From the NCBI GenBank assembly GCA_002709695.1, contig PAQF01000026.1, forward strand, positions 213,395-277,394: a stretch of DNA of 64,000 nucleotides, read 5' to 3'. This DNA comes from Candidatus Poribacteria bacterium (GTDB lineage: Bacteria > Poribacteria > WGA-4E > UBA9662). The notes under the pieces were generated by a model. That model was not told the origin of the DNA. It made no database searches and saw only the letters and a list, made by a program, of their open reading frames with translations. The position numbers and the translations under genes were made by a program. Positions 46,725-55,736 of this stretch are shown one piece after another. Each line of letters starts with the position of its first letter. Position 1 is the stretch's first letter.

Positions 46725-48083
46725 TTAAATCGAATAGATCATCCGGCTAGCTTCTTCGTATTCTGCTTGTAAGGGATTAGTGGAAAGGAAGAGCTTTTGG
46801 TAGGGTTCATACAACTGAATGTAGCTCCAATTTACTCCACACATAATTTTCTTTTCGTTAGCAAGCTTTACAAAACGACCTCGGAATTTCGCACGTGTTG
46901 TCTCAGGCGGATGATGCATGGCATGCTCAATTTGAGCATCAGTGATAATCCGTTCAACCAAATTATCGTGCTCAAGTTTATAATATAAACCAACATCAGT
47001 TCTAATATTATGGTATTGATAATCGAGCATAGTAATCTTCGGCGAATCCCAACCTATATTTCGACTACTCGCATAAGTTTCTATCAATCTTCGCTTAATC
47101 ACCCAATCTAACTCACGGTCTAGCTGCTCAGGATCATCTTGAAGACAAGTTAAGACATGCTCCCAGCACTTCATTACGAGATCAGTTGTTGGATCCGAGC
47201 CTTCTCTTTCCAGATACTGCCTAGCTAAATCAAGGTATTCTAGCTGCATTTCAACCGCCGACAAACGTCGACCATTTTCCAACTCGACCGTTCTGGTGCA
47301 AGTAACATCGTCGGAAATTCGCTGAATTGCGTGAACGGAGTTGCGAAGTGCAAACTGGCGAGTAATAAAATTTGCTTCAATCATTCGTAGCACGATATCA
47401 GTCGTACCAACTTTGAGTAAGTTGACATATTCCGACATATTGGAATCACCAACAATTACATGTAATCTACGATACTTTTCGCGATCCGCGTGTGGCTCAT
47501 CTCGAGTGTTGATAATACCGCGCGCGGTAGTTGTCGCAATCGAGATTTCTTCCCGAATATGCTCAGCCCGTTGGGAGATTGCATACCGACCTCGATTACT
47601 TGGCTTTACCTTTCCAGCTCCAGTAAATATCTGCCGGGTAACAAAAAAAGGAATAAGTTTCGCCGCCAATTGGCGAAAGCTAACACGTCGATCCATTAAA
47701 TAATTTTCATGACAACCATAGGTATTCCCAGGAGTATCAGTATTGTTTTTAAAGATCGACATCTTGCCTTTGACATTTTCATTTTGCATTCGGCGCTCGG
47801 CCGACAGTAACAGCCGCTCCGTAATGCGCTCGCCGGCTTTATCATGCGCAATGAGATCAATCACGCTATCACACTCAGGAGTAGCATATTCTGGATGACA
47901 ACCAATATCTTGGTAAAACCTCGCCCCATTCTCTAAGAAAACATCGGGATACATTCTCCCATGTATAATTTCACGGAACAAGTACATAACAGCACTCTGA
48001 ATAGACATTGGTTTATCAGCTTGCTGAGAAGATGTGCAGATAATACCGTATTCGGTCTCAAGACCGTAGATTCTACGTTTCAT
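46725..48083 (-). CDS. pafA: Pup--protein ligase PafA
   Basis: A 452-residue glutamine-synthetase-like ATP-dependent ligase that joins the C-terminal Glu of Pup to lysines of target proteins. The start RRIYGLETEYGII carries the nucleotide/metal Glu residues, and HPEYATPECDS, YGCHENYLMDR, FVTRQIFTGAGK and RHVIVGDSNMSEY-like (LHVIVGDSNMSEY) stretches are conserved in the PafA/Dop family. Absence of the 40-residue insert that marks Dop near residue 40 makes it PafA. The ATG overlaps the prcA stop by 4 bases. It is the last gene of the pupylation operon. Confidence 0.96.
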   Translation of the reverse strand: MKRRIYGLETEYGIICTSSQQADKPMSIQSAVMYLFREIIHGRMYPDVFLENGARFYQDIGCHPEYATPECDSVIDLIAHDKAGERITERLLLSAERRMQNENVKGKMSIFKNNTDTPGNTYGCHENYLMDRRVSFRQLAAKLIPFFVTRQIFTGAGKVKPSNRGRYAISQRAEHIREEISIATTTARGIINTRDEPHADREKYRRLHVIVGDSNMSEYVNLLKVGTTDIVLRMIEANFITRQFALRNSVHAIQRISDDVTCTRTVELENGRRLSAVEMQLEYLDLARQYLEREGSDPTTDLVMKCWEHVLTCLQDDPEQLDRELDWVIKRRLIETYASSRNIGWDSPKITMLDYQYHNIRTDVGLYYKLEHDNLVERIITDAQIEHAMHHPPETTRAKFRGRFVKLANEKKIMCGVNWSYIQLYEPYQKLFLSTNPLQAEYEEASRMIYSI

Positions 48084-48787
48084 GCCAAAATCTCATTCAA
48101 AACCGCGTTAGATAACCTTCTAAACTTGCGCCTTCCCCTATTAACATCAAGAACCGCAATTTCAACCGTTTCAATACTTACTTCGTAAGTTTCTTCAGTA
48201 CCAAACTCCGTTTCCAAAGACTCAAATGTCTTGATGGCCAATTCAATAGCACTTTTCAGATCAAGATTTTCAGAATACGTATCGTCAAGAAATTGCACAA
48301 TACTATCAGCCCGACCACCAACCGCCGCATACCTCTCTTCTTCCCAAAAGGTACCATCAAAAGACAGATGATAGATCCGATTTTGCGAGGCAGGAGTTTC
48401 TTTCACTTCGCAAATCAACAACTCGACTTCGAGCGGCTTTGACTCAACCTGCCAGAAATTACCTCCAATATACTGAGAGTATACATTGGTTAACCACTTC
48501 GCTGTCACATCCTCACGCGTATAGGTTAGCCCCTTGACCTCAGCATCTCGAATACCAACATACCTTAGCGCTTCATACTCTCGGTAAAGCCCCGTTGCAG
48601 CAAACGCAATCCGATCATAAATTTCTGACACCTTAAATACTGTGGTAAGAGGATTTTCAGCAACCACTGCCAACCCATCCTGATATTCTAGGACAATAAC
48701 CTCTCTGGCCTTCTCAATTCCCTTCTGAACAAACTCAGATCTATCCTGAACTACCTGTTCCGGGGAAACATAATACGGTGAAGCCAA
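48080..48787 (-). CDS. prcA: Proteasome alpha subunit PrcA
   Basis: A 235-residue 20S alpha-type subunit forming the outer heptameric rings of the core and gating entry. The N-terminal helix region YYVSPEQVVQDRSEFVQKGIEKARE, followed by VIVLEYQDGLAVVAEN, is typical of bacterial PrcA. There is no N-terminal Thr nucleophile, as expected. The TTG at 48787 is used as start, preceded by GAGGAGGGA. A C-terminal tail of about 30 residues is polar and basic. It follows prcB by 33 bases. Confidence 0.95.
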   Translation of the reverse strand: MASPYYVSPEQVVQDRSEFVQKGIEKAREVIVLEYQDGLAVVAENPLTTVFKVSEIYDRIAFAATGLYREYEALRYVGIRDAEVKGLTYTREDVTAKWLTNVYSQYIGGNFWQVESKPLEVELLICEVKETPASQNRIYHLSFDGTFWEEERYAAVGGRADSIVQFLDDTYSENLDLKSAIELAIKTFESLETEFGTEETYEVSIETVEIAVLDVNRGRRKFRRLSNAVLNEILA

Positions 48788-48820
48788 TCGTCCCTCCTCT
48801 TCATGCCCATGAATAAAATA

Positions 48821-49618
48821 TCATTTACCTAATTTCTCAAAAAGATCTAGAAATAGATCCTTAATTTCAGACTCATCAACGTTTTTAATACCAGAGCAGG
48901 TAATCGTCTTTATTACCGGGAAAATATTACGCAACAGATCTGGACCTGCGGTGCCCAAATCTTCATCCGCAGCATCCCACAAAGCTGCAATAACTGCCTT
49001 TAGGATATCCTCACGCGACATATCAGGACGATAGAGTTTTTTGAGCGAAGCTCTTGCATCCTTACCGCCTGACCCTTCAGCATCATAACTTTCTTGCTCG
49101 TATCGTCCTCCAGCTACGTCATATTTGTAAATATGGCCACATTTTCGCTTAAGATCATAACCAGCAAATAACGGAATGACAATTAAACCTTGCATAGCCA
49201 GCTGCAGGTTCGATTTCAGCATATTGGAGAGATAGTTTGCTTTTCCTTCGAGGCTAAGAAGCACCCCTTCAATTTTCTCATAAAATTCCACTTGCACTTG
49301 GAATAACTTTGCCATCTCTATACATATACTTGCAACCCCAGCCACTGCAATGGCTGAATGCTCATCAACATCAAAAACCTTCTGTATACGACGTTCACCA
49401 ACTTGGAAGCCTGCTGTCGCTTGACGATCACCAGCAATCACCACTCCTTCTTTGTAAACGGCAGCGATGATCGTTGTACCTTCAAGAGGATTCAAACTAT
49501 TATCCCGCCAATCGCTTATCAAAGACGGATCCAAATCGAATTTAACTAAATCCGGATGCTCTGACTTTAAGAAACCCAAAAGGTTAGAGGTACTATACCG
49601 AGATGGCTCAATTAGCAC
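48821..49618 (-). CDS. prcB: Proteasome beta subunit PrcB
   Basis: A 265-residue catalytic 20S beta subunit, made with a 47-residue propeptide. Cleavage before Thr48 exposes the nucleophile TTIIAAVY. With Thr48 as 1, Asp17 (AGDRQAT) and Lys33 (RRIQK) fall exactly at the conserved active-site places, and SGGKDAR near the C-terminal half is the usual Ser-Gly-Gly/Asp stretch. It degrades unfolded proteins delivered by the ATPase ring. The GTG at 49618 shares its first base with the pup stop, a tight coupling. Confidence 0.97.
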   Translation of the reverse strand: MLIEPSRYSTSNLLGFLKSEHPDLVKFDLDPSLISDWRDNSLNPLEGTTIIAAVYKEGVVIAGDRQATAGFQVGERRIQKVFDVDEHSAIAVAGVASICIEMAKLFQVQVEFYEKIEGVLLSLEGKANYLSNMLKSNLQLAMQGLIVIPLFAGYDLKRKCGHIYKYDVAGGRYEQESYDAEGSGGKDARASLKKLYRPDMSREDILKAVIAALWDAADEDLGTAGPDLLRNIFPVIKTITCSGIKNVDESEIKDLFLDLFEKLGK

Positions 49619-49836
49619 TACTCTCCCCCTCTCTGAATATAATTCTCGACAAATTGCTCTGAATCTTCTTCCAGAATTTCATCGATTTCATCCAGCAACT
49701 GATCTAGGTTGTCTTTAATCTCTTCGCCTTTTTTGGTAACTTCATCTTTGGGTTCCACATTATCAGTATGATCTTGGGCTGGAGCCTCTTGCTGCTCTTG
49801 CTGCTCTTGCTGCTCTTTTTGCTTTTCTGATGCCAT
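49618..49836 (-). CDS. pup: Prokaryotic ubiquitin-like protein Pup
   Basis: A 72-residue, disordered, acidic protein that tags proteasome substrates. The C-terminal half matches Pup: KKGEEIKDNLDQLLDEID, then EQFVENYIQRGGE. It ends directly in Gly-Gly-Glu, so the deamidation by Dop needed for Gln-ending Pup is unnecessary. The N-terminal part has a Glu-Gln-Gln repeat. The ATG at 49836 lies 8 bases after AAGGAG; a GTG at 49845 is too close to that site. The coiled-coil-binding helix region (NLDQLLDEIDEILE) should dock on the Mpa/ARC coiled coil. Confidence 0.96.
   Translation of the reverse strand: MASEKQKEQQEQQEQQEAPAQDHTDNVEPKDEVTKKGEEIKDNLDQLLDEIDEILEEDSEQFVENYIQRGGE
49792..49818 (-). repeat. 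Nine-base tandem repeat inside pup
   Basis: About three copies of a 9-base unit (CTGCTCTTG on the plus strand) encode the EQQEQQEQQ run in the disordered N-terminal part of Pup. The unit length keeps the frame, so copy number could vary without harming the C-terminal tag. Confidence 0.85.
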
Positions 49837-49841
49837 AGTTG

Positions 49842-51362
49842 TCACTCCTTGTTCGCGTTGGAAGATAATACCGCTTCGACCAGTTCAGAAGCAGCACAGT
49901 TTTTCAGCAAATCACCCACGACCTCCTTCGTTCCGAAATGAGGTCGGTCCATTAAAATTTTATCCAAAGAGGAACCATCGGTACAAAACACCATCGAGTT
50001 CCAGCTTGCACTACGAATATACTCCGGGAATTTTTGCAAGCAACTTCCACGAAAGAACGCACGTGTATCAGTTGGAGGATCCGTAATCGCACGAACTACC
50101 TCTGCATGATCAACAATTTGATGGACACGCCCATTCTTCTTTAACCTTGCGTACAATCCTTTATCAGGACGAATATCATGATATTGCAAATCCACCATTC
50201 GCACACGTGAATCCAACCAATCCAAATTATGACGCTCAATGAAAGCATCAATGACGCGTTTCTTAATTACCCAATCCAAGTACTGGTCAAGCGACATTGG
50301 GTCTGTTTCAAGTTGATCTAAAACAAACTCCCATTTAGCCATTACATCTTCCATTACAGATGTAATTTCATGCGGTTGCAAATGCTTATGGGCTAGATCC
50401 AGATAAAGACGTTGAATCTCAATTGGTGTCAAACGGCGACCATCCTCGAGTAGAACATTCCTTTTACAGGTTAGGTCTCGGGAAACTATTTGGTTCTGAC
50501 TCACAGGTTTTACCAAATTAAATTGATCACCAACAACACCTTTCTCGATTAACTTCAACACTATCGCAGTAATACCAACTTTCAGGTAAATTGAAAACTC
50601 TGACATGTTGGAATCACCAACAATCACATGAAAACGACGATAAGCCTTCTCATCTGCATGAGGTTCATCTCGTGTATTGATAATCGGCCTTGCGACCATT
50701 GTACTCAATCCAACTTCAGTTTCAAAAAAATCAGCACGCTGGGTAATCTGAAACTCAGCAGGTTCCGAACCATTTTCTGATCCGACCTTCCCTGCTCCTG
50801 TAATAATCTGGCGGGTGACAAAAAACGGTATCATTCCCTGAACAATATCATCAAATTCAACTTGGCGCGACATCAGATAATTTTCATGCCCACCGTAACT
50901 ATGTCCCTTATAATCGGTATTATTTTTATAAATAAGGACCTCTTGCTCGGCAGGTAGGAGTTTCTCTGCAGCCATACAAGAGAGATGTAAAATCAAGTCA
51001 CCTGCTTTCTCGTAAGTAACTACATCCCTAGCATTCGTACATTCTGGTGTACAATATTCCGGATGAGCGTGATCCACATAGTACCGACCACCATTAAACA
51101 GCACATCGTTAACGATGGTATTCTCGTCCTCATCAGGTTTTTGATTCTCACTCCCGGAAATAAACCCCCTAGCATCAACAAAAGGAGTTTCCTGCTGATA
51201 ATCCCAAGTAATTTTTTTTAGGTTACTATCTTTGTAAACGTTGACGACCAAAGTTGACGCAGCAACTGGGTCCCGTTCCACCGCGTTTTTAATGGATATT
51301 CCGTATTCGGTTTCCGTACCAATAATTATTGGTGTATCTGTTGAATTAGAGATAGGCACCAC
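49842..51362 (-). CDS. dop: Depupylase/Pup deamidase Dop
   Basis: A 506-residue glutamine-synthetase-like enzyme, paralogue of PafA. It shows IIGTETEYGIS near the N-terminus, the Dop-specific loop (WDYQQETPFVDARGF around residues 53-67 and the following acidic segment), then HAHPEYCTPEC, YGGHENYLMSR, FFVTRQIITGAGK and FHVIVGDSNMSEF. Dop removes Pup from conjugates, and where Pup ends in Gln it deamidates it; with this Glu-ending Pup only depupylation is expected. The GTG at 51362 overlaps the end of the ATPase gene by 17 bases. Confidence 0.95.
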   Translation of the reverse strand: MVPISNSTDTPIIIGTETEYGISIKNAVERDPVAASTLVVNVYKDSNLKKITWDYQQETPFVDARGFISGSENQKPDEDENTIVNDVLFNGGRYYVDHAHPEYCTPECTNARDVVTYEKAGDLILHLSCMAAEKLLPAEQEVLIYKNNTDYKGHSYGGHENYLMSRQVEFDDIVQGMIPFFVTRQIITGAGKVGSENGSEPAEFQITQRADFFETEVGLSTMVARPIINTRDEPHADEKAYRRFHVIVGDSNMSEFSIYLKVGITAIVLKLIEKGVVGDQFNLVKPVSQNQIVSRDLTCKRNVLLEDGRRLTPIEIQRLYLDLAHKHLQPHEITSVMEDVMAKWEFVLDQLETDPMSLDQYLDWVIKKRVIDAFIERHNLDWLDSRVRMVDLQYHDIRPDKGLYARLKKNGRVHQIVDHAEVVRAITDPPTDTRAFFRGSCLQKFPEYIRSASWNSMVFCTDGSSLDKILMDRPHFGTKEVVGDLLKNCAASELVEAVLSSNANKE

Positions 51363-53121
51363 CTTTTATTGTGTTCGGTTCCCTTTTTGGACGGTCAGAT
51401 TCATTATCAATTAACGCTCGGATATTAACAATCCGTTCACCTTTACGACCAGAAATTTTTGCCCAATCATCAGGATTAGTAGTGTTCGGCAAATCCTCAT
51501 TTTCTTTATATTCTTCACGAATGGCAACTCTTAAATCTTCAAGGGCAATTCCTTTTTCATTGGCATCATCTTCTATAATCCGCTTAATTGCCAATTTCTT
51601 AGCTCGTGCGACAATATTTTCAATCATTGCACCACTGATAAAATCTTTAAAATACAGTGTTTCGCGTTCCCCCCGCGCGTAAGTAACTTCAATGAACTTA
51701 TTCTCACTACTATCAGAAAACATTTCATCGGTTGCATCGGAAATCATACTCCTAATAGCTTCGCTTGCATCGTTATCAAATCTTTCCAATTCAGAGGGTG
51801 CAATCGGAAGATTGGCATTCATATGCTTCCTGAAAATGTCCTTCGCCCCCTCAGCATTAGGACGATCAATTTTAATTTTTATATCAAGCCGGCCAGGGCG
51901 CAGTACTGCAGGATCAAGCAAATCCTGTCGATTACTGGCACCAACAACAATGACGTCTTTTAACCCATCAACACCATCAAGTTCTGCAAGAAATGTTGGT
52001 ACTACCGTTGATTCCATATCAGAGGATATACCCATTCCTCGCGAACGGAAAAGTGAGTCCATTTCGTCGAAGAAGATAACTACTGGAAACCCATCCCTCG
52101 CTTTTTCACGAGCTTTCTGAAAAACCTCACGAATTTTTCGTTCGGTCTCACCAACGTACTTATTGAGAAGTTCAGGCCCTTTAACATTGATGAAATACCC
52201 TTTAATATCTTCCTTATCTGTCTTTTCTCGGATTTGTTTTGCGAGGCTATTTGCTATAGCTTTGGCCACTAAGGTTTTTCCACACCCAGGTGGCCCATAA
52301 AGCAAAACACCTTTGGGCGGTGTCAGGTCAAATTCCTGATACTCCTTAGGGTAAAGATAGGGAGTTTCGACAACATCACGAATATCCTCAATCTGCTCAT
52401 CCAAACCCCCGATATCCCCATAAGTTACATCCGGAACCTCTTCCAGCATAAGATCTTTCACCTCTGTTTTCGGTAGCTTTTCCATCAGCATACCTGTTAC
52501 TGGATTAAGTAGAACAGAATCACCAAATTTCAAACTCTGTGAATCTGTCAACTCCGACAACTCTACAACCCGCTCCTCATCCGCCCGCATTACAACAATA
52601 GCGCGTTTCTCATCGAGGACTTCCTTAAGCTTAACCACTTCACCACGCTTATCGAACTCTCTCACTGCAACGACATTAAAAACTCCATTGACAACAACTT
52701 CCTGTCCTCTGCGTATTTCATCAACATTGACCTGTGGATCCACGTTGACTTTCCATTTTTTACCTGAAAGATCAATGTCAACAGTACCATCCGCATTCCT
52801 CTGCAAGAAAATCCCATAATTGTTGGGTGGAGCGGTTAATTGATCAACCTTTTCTTTTAATTCCTCAAGCCTTTCCTTTGCTTCCCGAAGCGTTCCTGTC
52901 AGCTTTCTGTTTCGACGATGTGCCTGCATTAGTTCGCGTGTCATCTCATACAACCGATCCTCAGAATCATCAGACGCCGCCGAGTTAATACGCCTCCTCA
53001 GATTGTCAATTTCGTTTTCCAGAGACTCAATCGCATATTGCTGCTCACGAATCAGATCTTCTTGAGATTTCTCTATGGATTCCATTTCAAAATTGTCAGT
53101 TTTAGTTCCACTGCTAGACAT
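51346..53121 (-). CDS. mpa: Proteasome-associated AAA ATPase (Mpa/ARC)
   Basis: A 591-residue hexameric unfoldase feeding pupylated proteins to the 20S core. Order: N-terminal coiled coil that binds Pup (about 15-95), OB-fold interdomain (about 100-215), and an AAA module with Walker A GPPGCGKT (276-283), Walker B VVIFFDE (347-353), sensor Asn397 and arginine fingers near R408 and R411. The C-terminus ends AYL, a Tyr-penultimate tail like the GQYL of Mpa that opens the alpha ring. It is the first gene of the operon; CAAGGGGAAG precedes the ATG at 53121. Confidence 0.97.
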   Translation of the reverse strand: MSSSGTKTDNFEMESIEKSQEDLIREQQYAIESLENEIDNLRRRINSAASDDSEDRLYEMTRELMQAHRRNRKLTGTLREAKERLEELKEKVDQLTAPPNNYGIFLQRNADGTVDIDLSGKKWKVNVDPQVNVDEIRRGQEVVVNGVFNVVAVREFDKRGEVVKLKEVLDEKRAIVVMRADEERVVELSELTDSQSLKFGDSVLLNPVTGMLMEKLPKTEVKDLMLEEVPDVTYGDIGGLDEQIEDIRDVVETPYLYPKEYQEFDLTPPKGVLLYGPPGCGKTLVAKAIANSLAKQIREKTDKEDIKGYFINVKGPELLNKYVGETERKIREVFQKAREKARDGFPVVIFFDEMDSLFRSRGMGISSDMESTVVPTFLAELDGVDGLKDVIVVGASNRQDLLDPAVLRPGRLDIKIKIDRPNAEGAKDIFRKHMNANLPIAPSELERFDNDASEAIRSMISDATDEMFSDSSENKFIEVTYARGERETLYFKDFISGAMIENIVARAKKLAIKRIIEDDANEKGIALEDLRVAIREEYKENEDLPNTTNPDDWAKISGRKGERIVNIRALIDNESDRPKREPNTIKGGAYL

Positions 53122-54935
53122 CTGTTTCCGCCACTTCCCCTTGATTTACGAATTTCCTAGCATGAATTTAGGAAAAACCATAATTCATTGGTAATTTGTA
53201 ATTATTAAACATCCAGTAGAAAATTGGTAGTACCACGCGCGACTTCGGTAGGAGTTGCTAACTATCCAGAACAGAAATAACAATAAGCAACCAACAACAA
53301 ACCAAAAAATTTCATTTAAGATAAGAACCATTTGGGTCTAAAAGCTGTTGGATAAAAGCTTGAAAACCCCACCTCAAGCTAGAGGCAACACTCTATCAAT
53401 AGAACAACATCTTACCTTACTGAAACTAATATAATCCATTCCTTTTTAAGGAGCTGAAAAATTGCTAGATTATAGCATTGAGGTGCAATTGTGTCAAGGC
53501 AAAACGCTTGAGAACCCAATAAATTCAAGGTTTCAAGGACATCAGAAAGAAGAGACAAAATGTAAGAAATAGCGTCCTCGCAGCGACGCCAAAACCAGAT
53601 AGATTTCAACAAAATTCCCATCATGAACAAATAGAAATTAATGCATTCTGGATCGAGAAATTAACAATTGTAATCTAAACCCGATTTATACTACATAACT
53701 CAAGCAAAAACTACCGTCTCACCAAAACATGAACGCCTTTATTTTTTTGTTGAATGGTTGCCTACCAGCTGACAATGAAGCCAATTCAACAAGTTAAAAC
53801 ATCCAACTAAACCATAATCGACGCAGTATTCTAAAAGCATCAACCGGTATCATTCCAAAATCCAACTAGCTCCTATATTCGGCAGACGACCTTAATACCT
53901 ATCACTCAAATAGATTTTGTAACATATTGACAGTATCAACAACTAAATGATCTTTATTATAAGCGATCAAACTTTATCCTTACAACTGCGATTCGAACCA
54001 ATTGGCCATCAATATACAGCTGTGTTGAGCCCAGCAATCGACTCACTGAGGGTAACTTCGATACACAACATACAATAAATTCAAAAAACATGAACAATGT
54101 TCAATAATAACGGATGTTAGACACAAGAAAATTCCTTGACCAGCAAGAAACAAGGATAACAAGACAGTCGATAGTCTTGGAAATCAGTAATTAATCTGAA
54201 ACATTTACACTAACTGAGAACAAAACTCCACAGACAAAATTATAGTCATTGCCATTGTTGATCCGGGATATCAGTGTTATAATCTCCTGAGCAGTGATCA
54301 ATTCGGTTTTTTCACCCATAAAGCGCTACACGGTGATTCTCAACTATCTACACACAACTTTGCTTACATATCGTTTGATATAGGACGCTGTTTCTGAATT
54401 AAAATATTATACCAAGAACTTTAATCTATGTATTTCTTTATTATTTGGACGAAAAACGGTAGTACACCTCAGACCTACAACGGTGCTCCATCAAAACTAA
54501 GCCAACTTTGCCTGAAATCAGGCTATTCTATATAACCAACAATACAATCGAAGGATCACTATTCTCTTTGCAACGAGAAAACCTTCTTGGTACAAACGGG
54601 AGTTCGTCCAATTATCCAAGCTTGGCCTCATCTATGATACAAGAAACCAATGAACCATCTCGAAACCATGATACTTGGATCAAAATCTGACAAAATTATC
54701 ATTAAGGTTTCTAGAAAGCAATCACGATTTTCCAGAAATCACCTTGGCAAATGGGAAAATAGCTTAAAAATAGTTTCCGAGAACTAGATCTCACCAAAGG
54801 GGAGGGCTTCGTTCAATATAGAATGGAAATTGGTAAATTCTATTATTATGAAACAAACAGCCCCTTAAAGAAACAGAGGTTTATTTGGGTCTGGATTATC
54901 TATACGGAACAAATTTTCTGGGAGAAAACTACATA
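53122..54935. other. Long gene-free region upstream of the proteasome operon
   Basis: About 1.8 kb, clearly AT-rich, with no frame of coding character on either strand beyond short chance frames (for example 60-70 codons at 53412-53630 and 54508-54690 without recognisable products or ribosome binding sites). No tRNA cloverleaf, tmRNA, RNase P or SRP signature was recognised. It must contain the promoters for the divergent mpa operon and the RMDN-like gene. It may be a fully decayed gene region. Confidence 0.55.
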
Positions 54936-55721
54936 ATGCTAAGAAAACATACGTCTGCTTTGATCGTAGTCTTATTTTTTTGTGGAAATCATCTTTACGG
55001 ACAAGAAACCGCTAAGGAATTGATTCAGAAAGGAGATCAATATCATGGAGCAGGAAAGCTTCAAACGTCACTCGATACTTTTCTAAAGGCCAATGAGGTC
55101 AGTCCGGAAAATGCGGAAATCATGTGGCGCATAGCACGCAGTTATTCCAATTTGGGAGACGAAGAAAAGTCTAAGAACAATAAGGAAAAAGCAAGAGGAC
55201 TCTATCAAAAAGCTGAGAAATACGCACGGAGTGGTGTTGAAATCAACCCCAACCATAGTTTTTGCCATACTTATATTGGAGTTGCTGTCGGAAATATAGC
55301 TTTAACAGAAAGTAGTAAAAGAAAGGTACAACTTTCCGTTGTAGTAAAAAATGAAGTCATGAAAGCAATCGAACTTGACGATAAAAATGATACCGCACAC
55401 CACCTCTTGGCACGTTGGCATCGAGGTGTAGCGAATCTATCATGGATTGAGCGGGGGTTTGCTAAAATATTTTATGGAGGGCTACCTTCAGCCTCACATG
55501 AAGAAGCCATCAAACATTTCAAAGAAGCGGTTAAAATTCTGCCTACCTACATCAACCACCATCTTGAGCTTGCCAAAACATATCAAGAAATTAAAAAATG
55601 GGAATTTGCAATGAACGAGTTAAATATCATTGCAAAACTTGAAGCTAAAAGCGACAAAGACCACAGGTACAAAAACGAAGCAAATCAACTTCGCATAATA
55701 GTGGCGAAAAAACTCAAGTAA
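54936..55721 (+). CDS. RMDN-like TPR protein with signal peptide
   Basis: A 261-residue exported protein with helical repeats. The N-terminus (MLRKHTSALIVVLFFCGNHLYG) is a good signal peptide. The body shows TPR-type motifs, and the segment HHLLARWHRGVANLSWIERG followed by FYGGLPSASHEEAI and LELAKTYQEIKKW matches the regulator of microtubule dynamics (RMDN/FAM82) family, which has eukaryotic and bacterial members. It likely works in the periplasm as a scaffold; the function is unknown. The ATG at 54936 follows GGGAG; the frame opens earlier at 54885. Confidence 0.78.
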   Translation: MLRKHTSALIVVLFFCGNHLYGQETAKELIQKGDQYHGAGKLQTSLDTFLKANEVSPENAEIMWRIARSYSNLGDEEKSKNNKEKARGLYQKAEKYARSGVEINPNHSFCHTYIGVAVGNIALTESSKRKVQLSVVVKNEVMKAIELDDKNDTAHHLLARWHRGVANLSWIERGFAKIFYGGLPSASHEEAIKHFKEAVKILPTYINHHLELAKTYQEIKKWEFAMNELNIIAKLEAKSDKDHRYKNEANQLRIIVAKKLK

Positions 55722-55736
55722 ATACTTGGAGGAAAC

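Noticed and set aside
53975..54060. Possible tRNA fragment around GATTCGAACC
   Set aside because: The T-loop-like string is present but neither strand forms the T stem, anticodon arm or acceptor stem.
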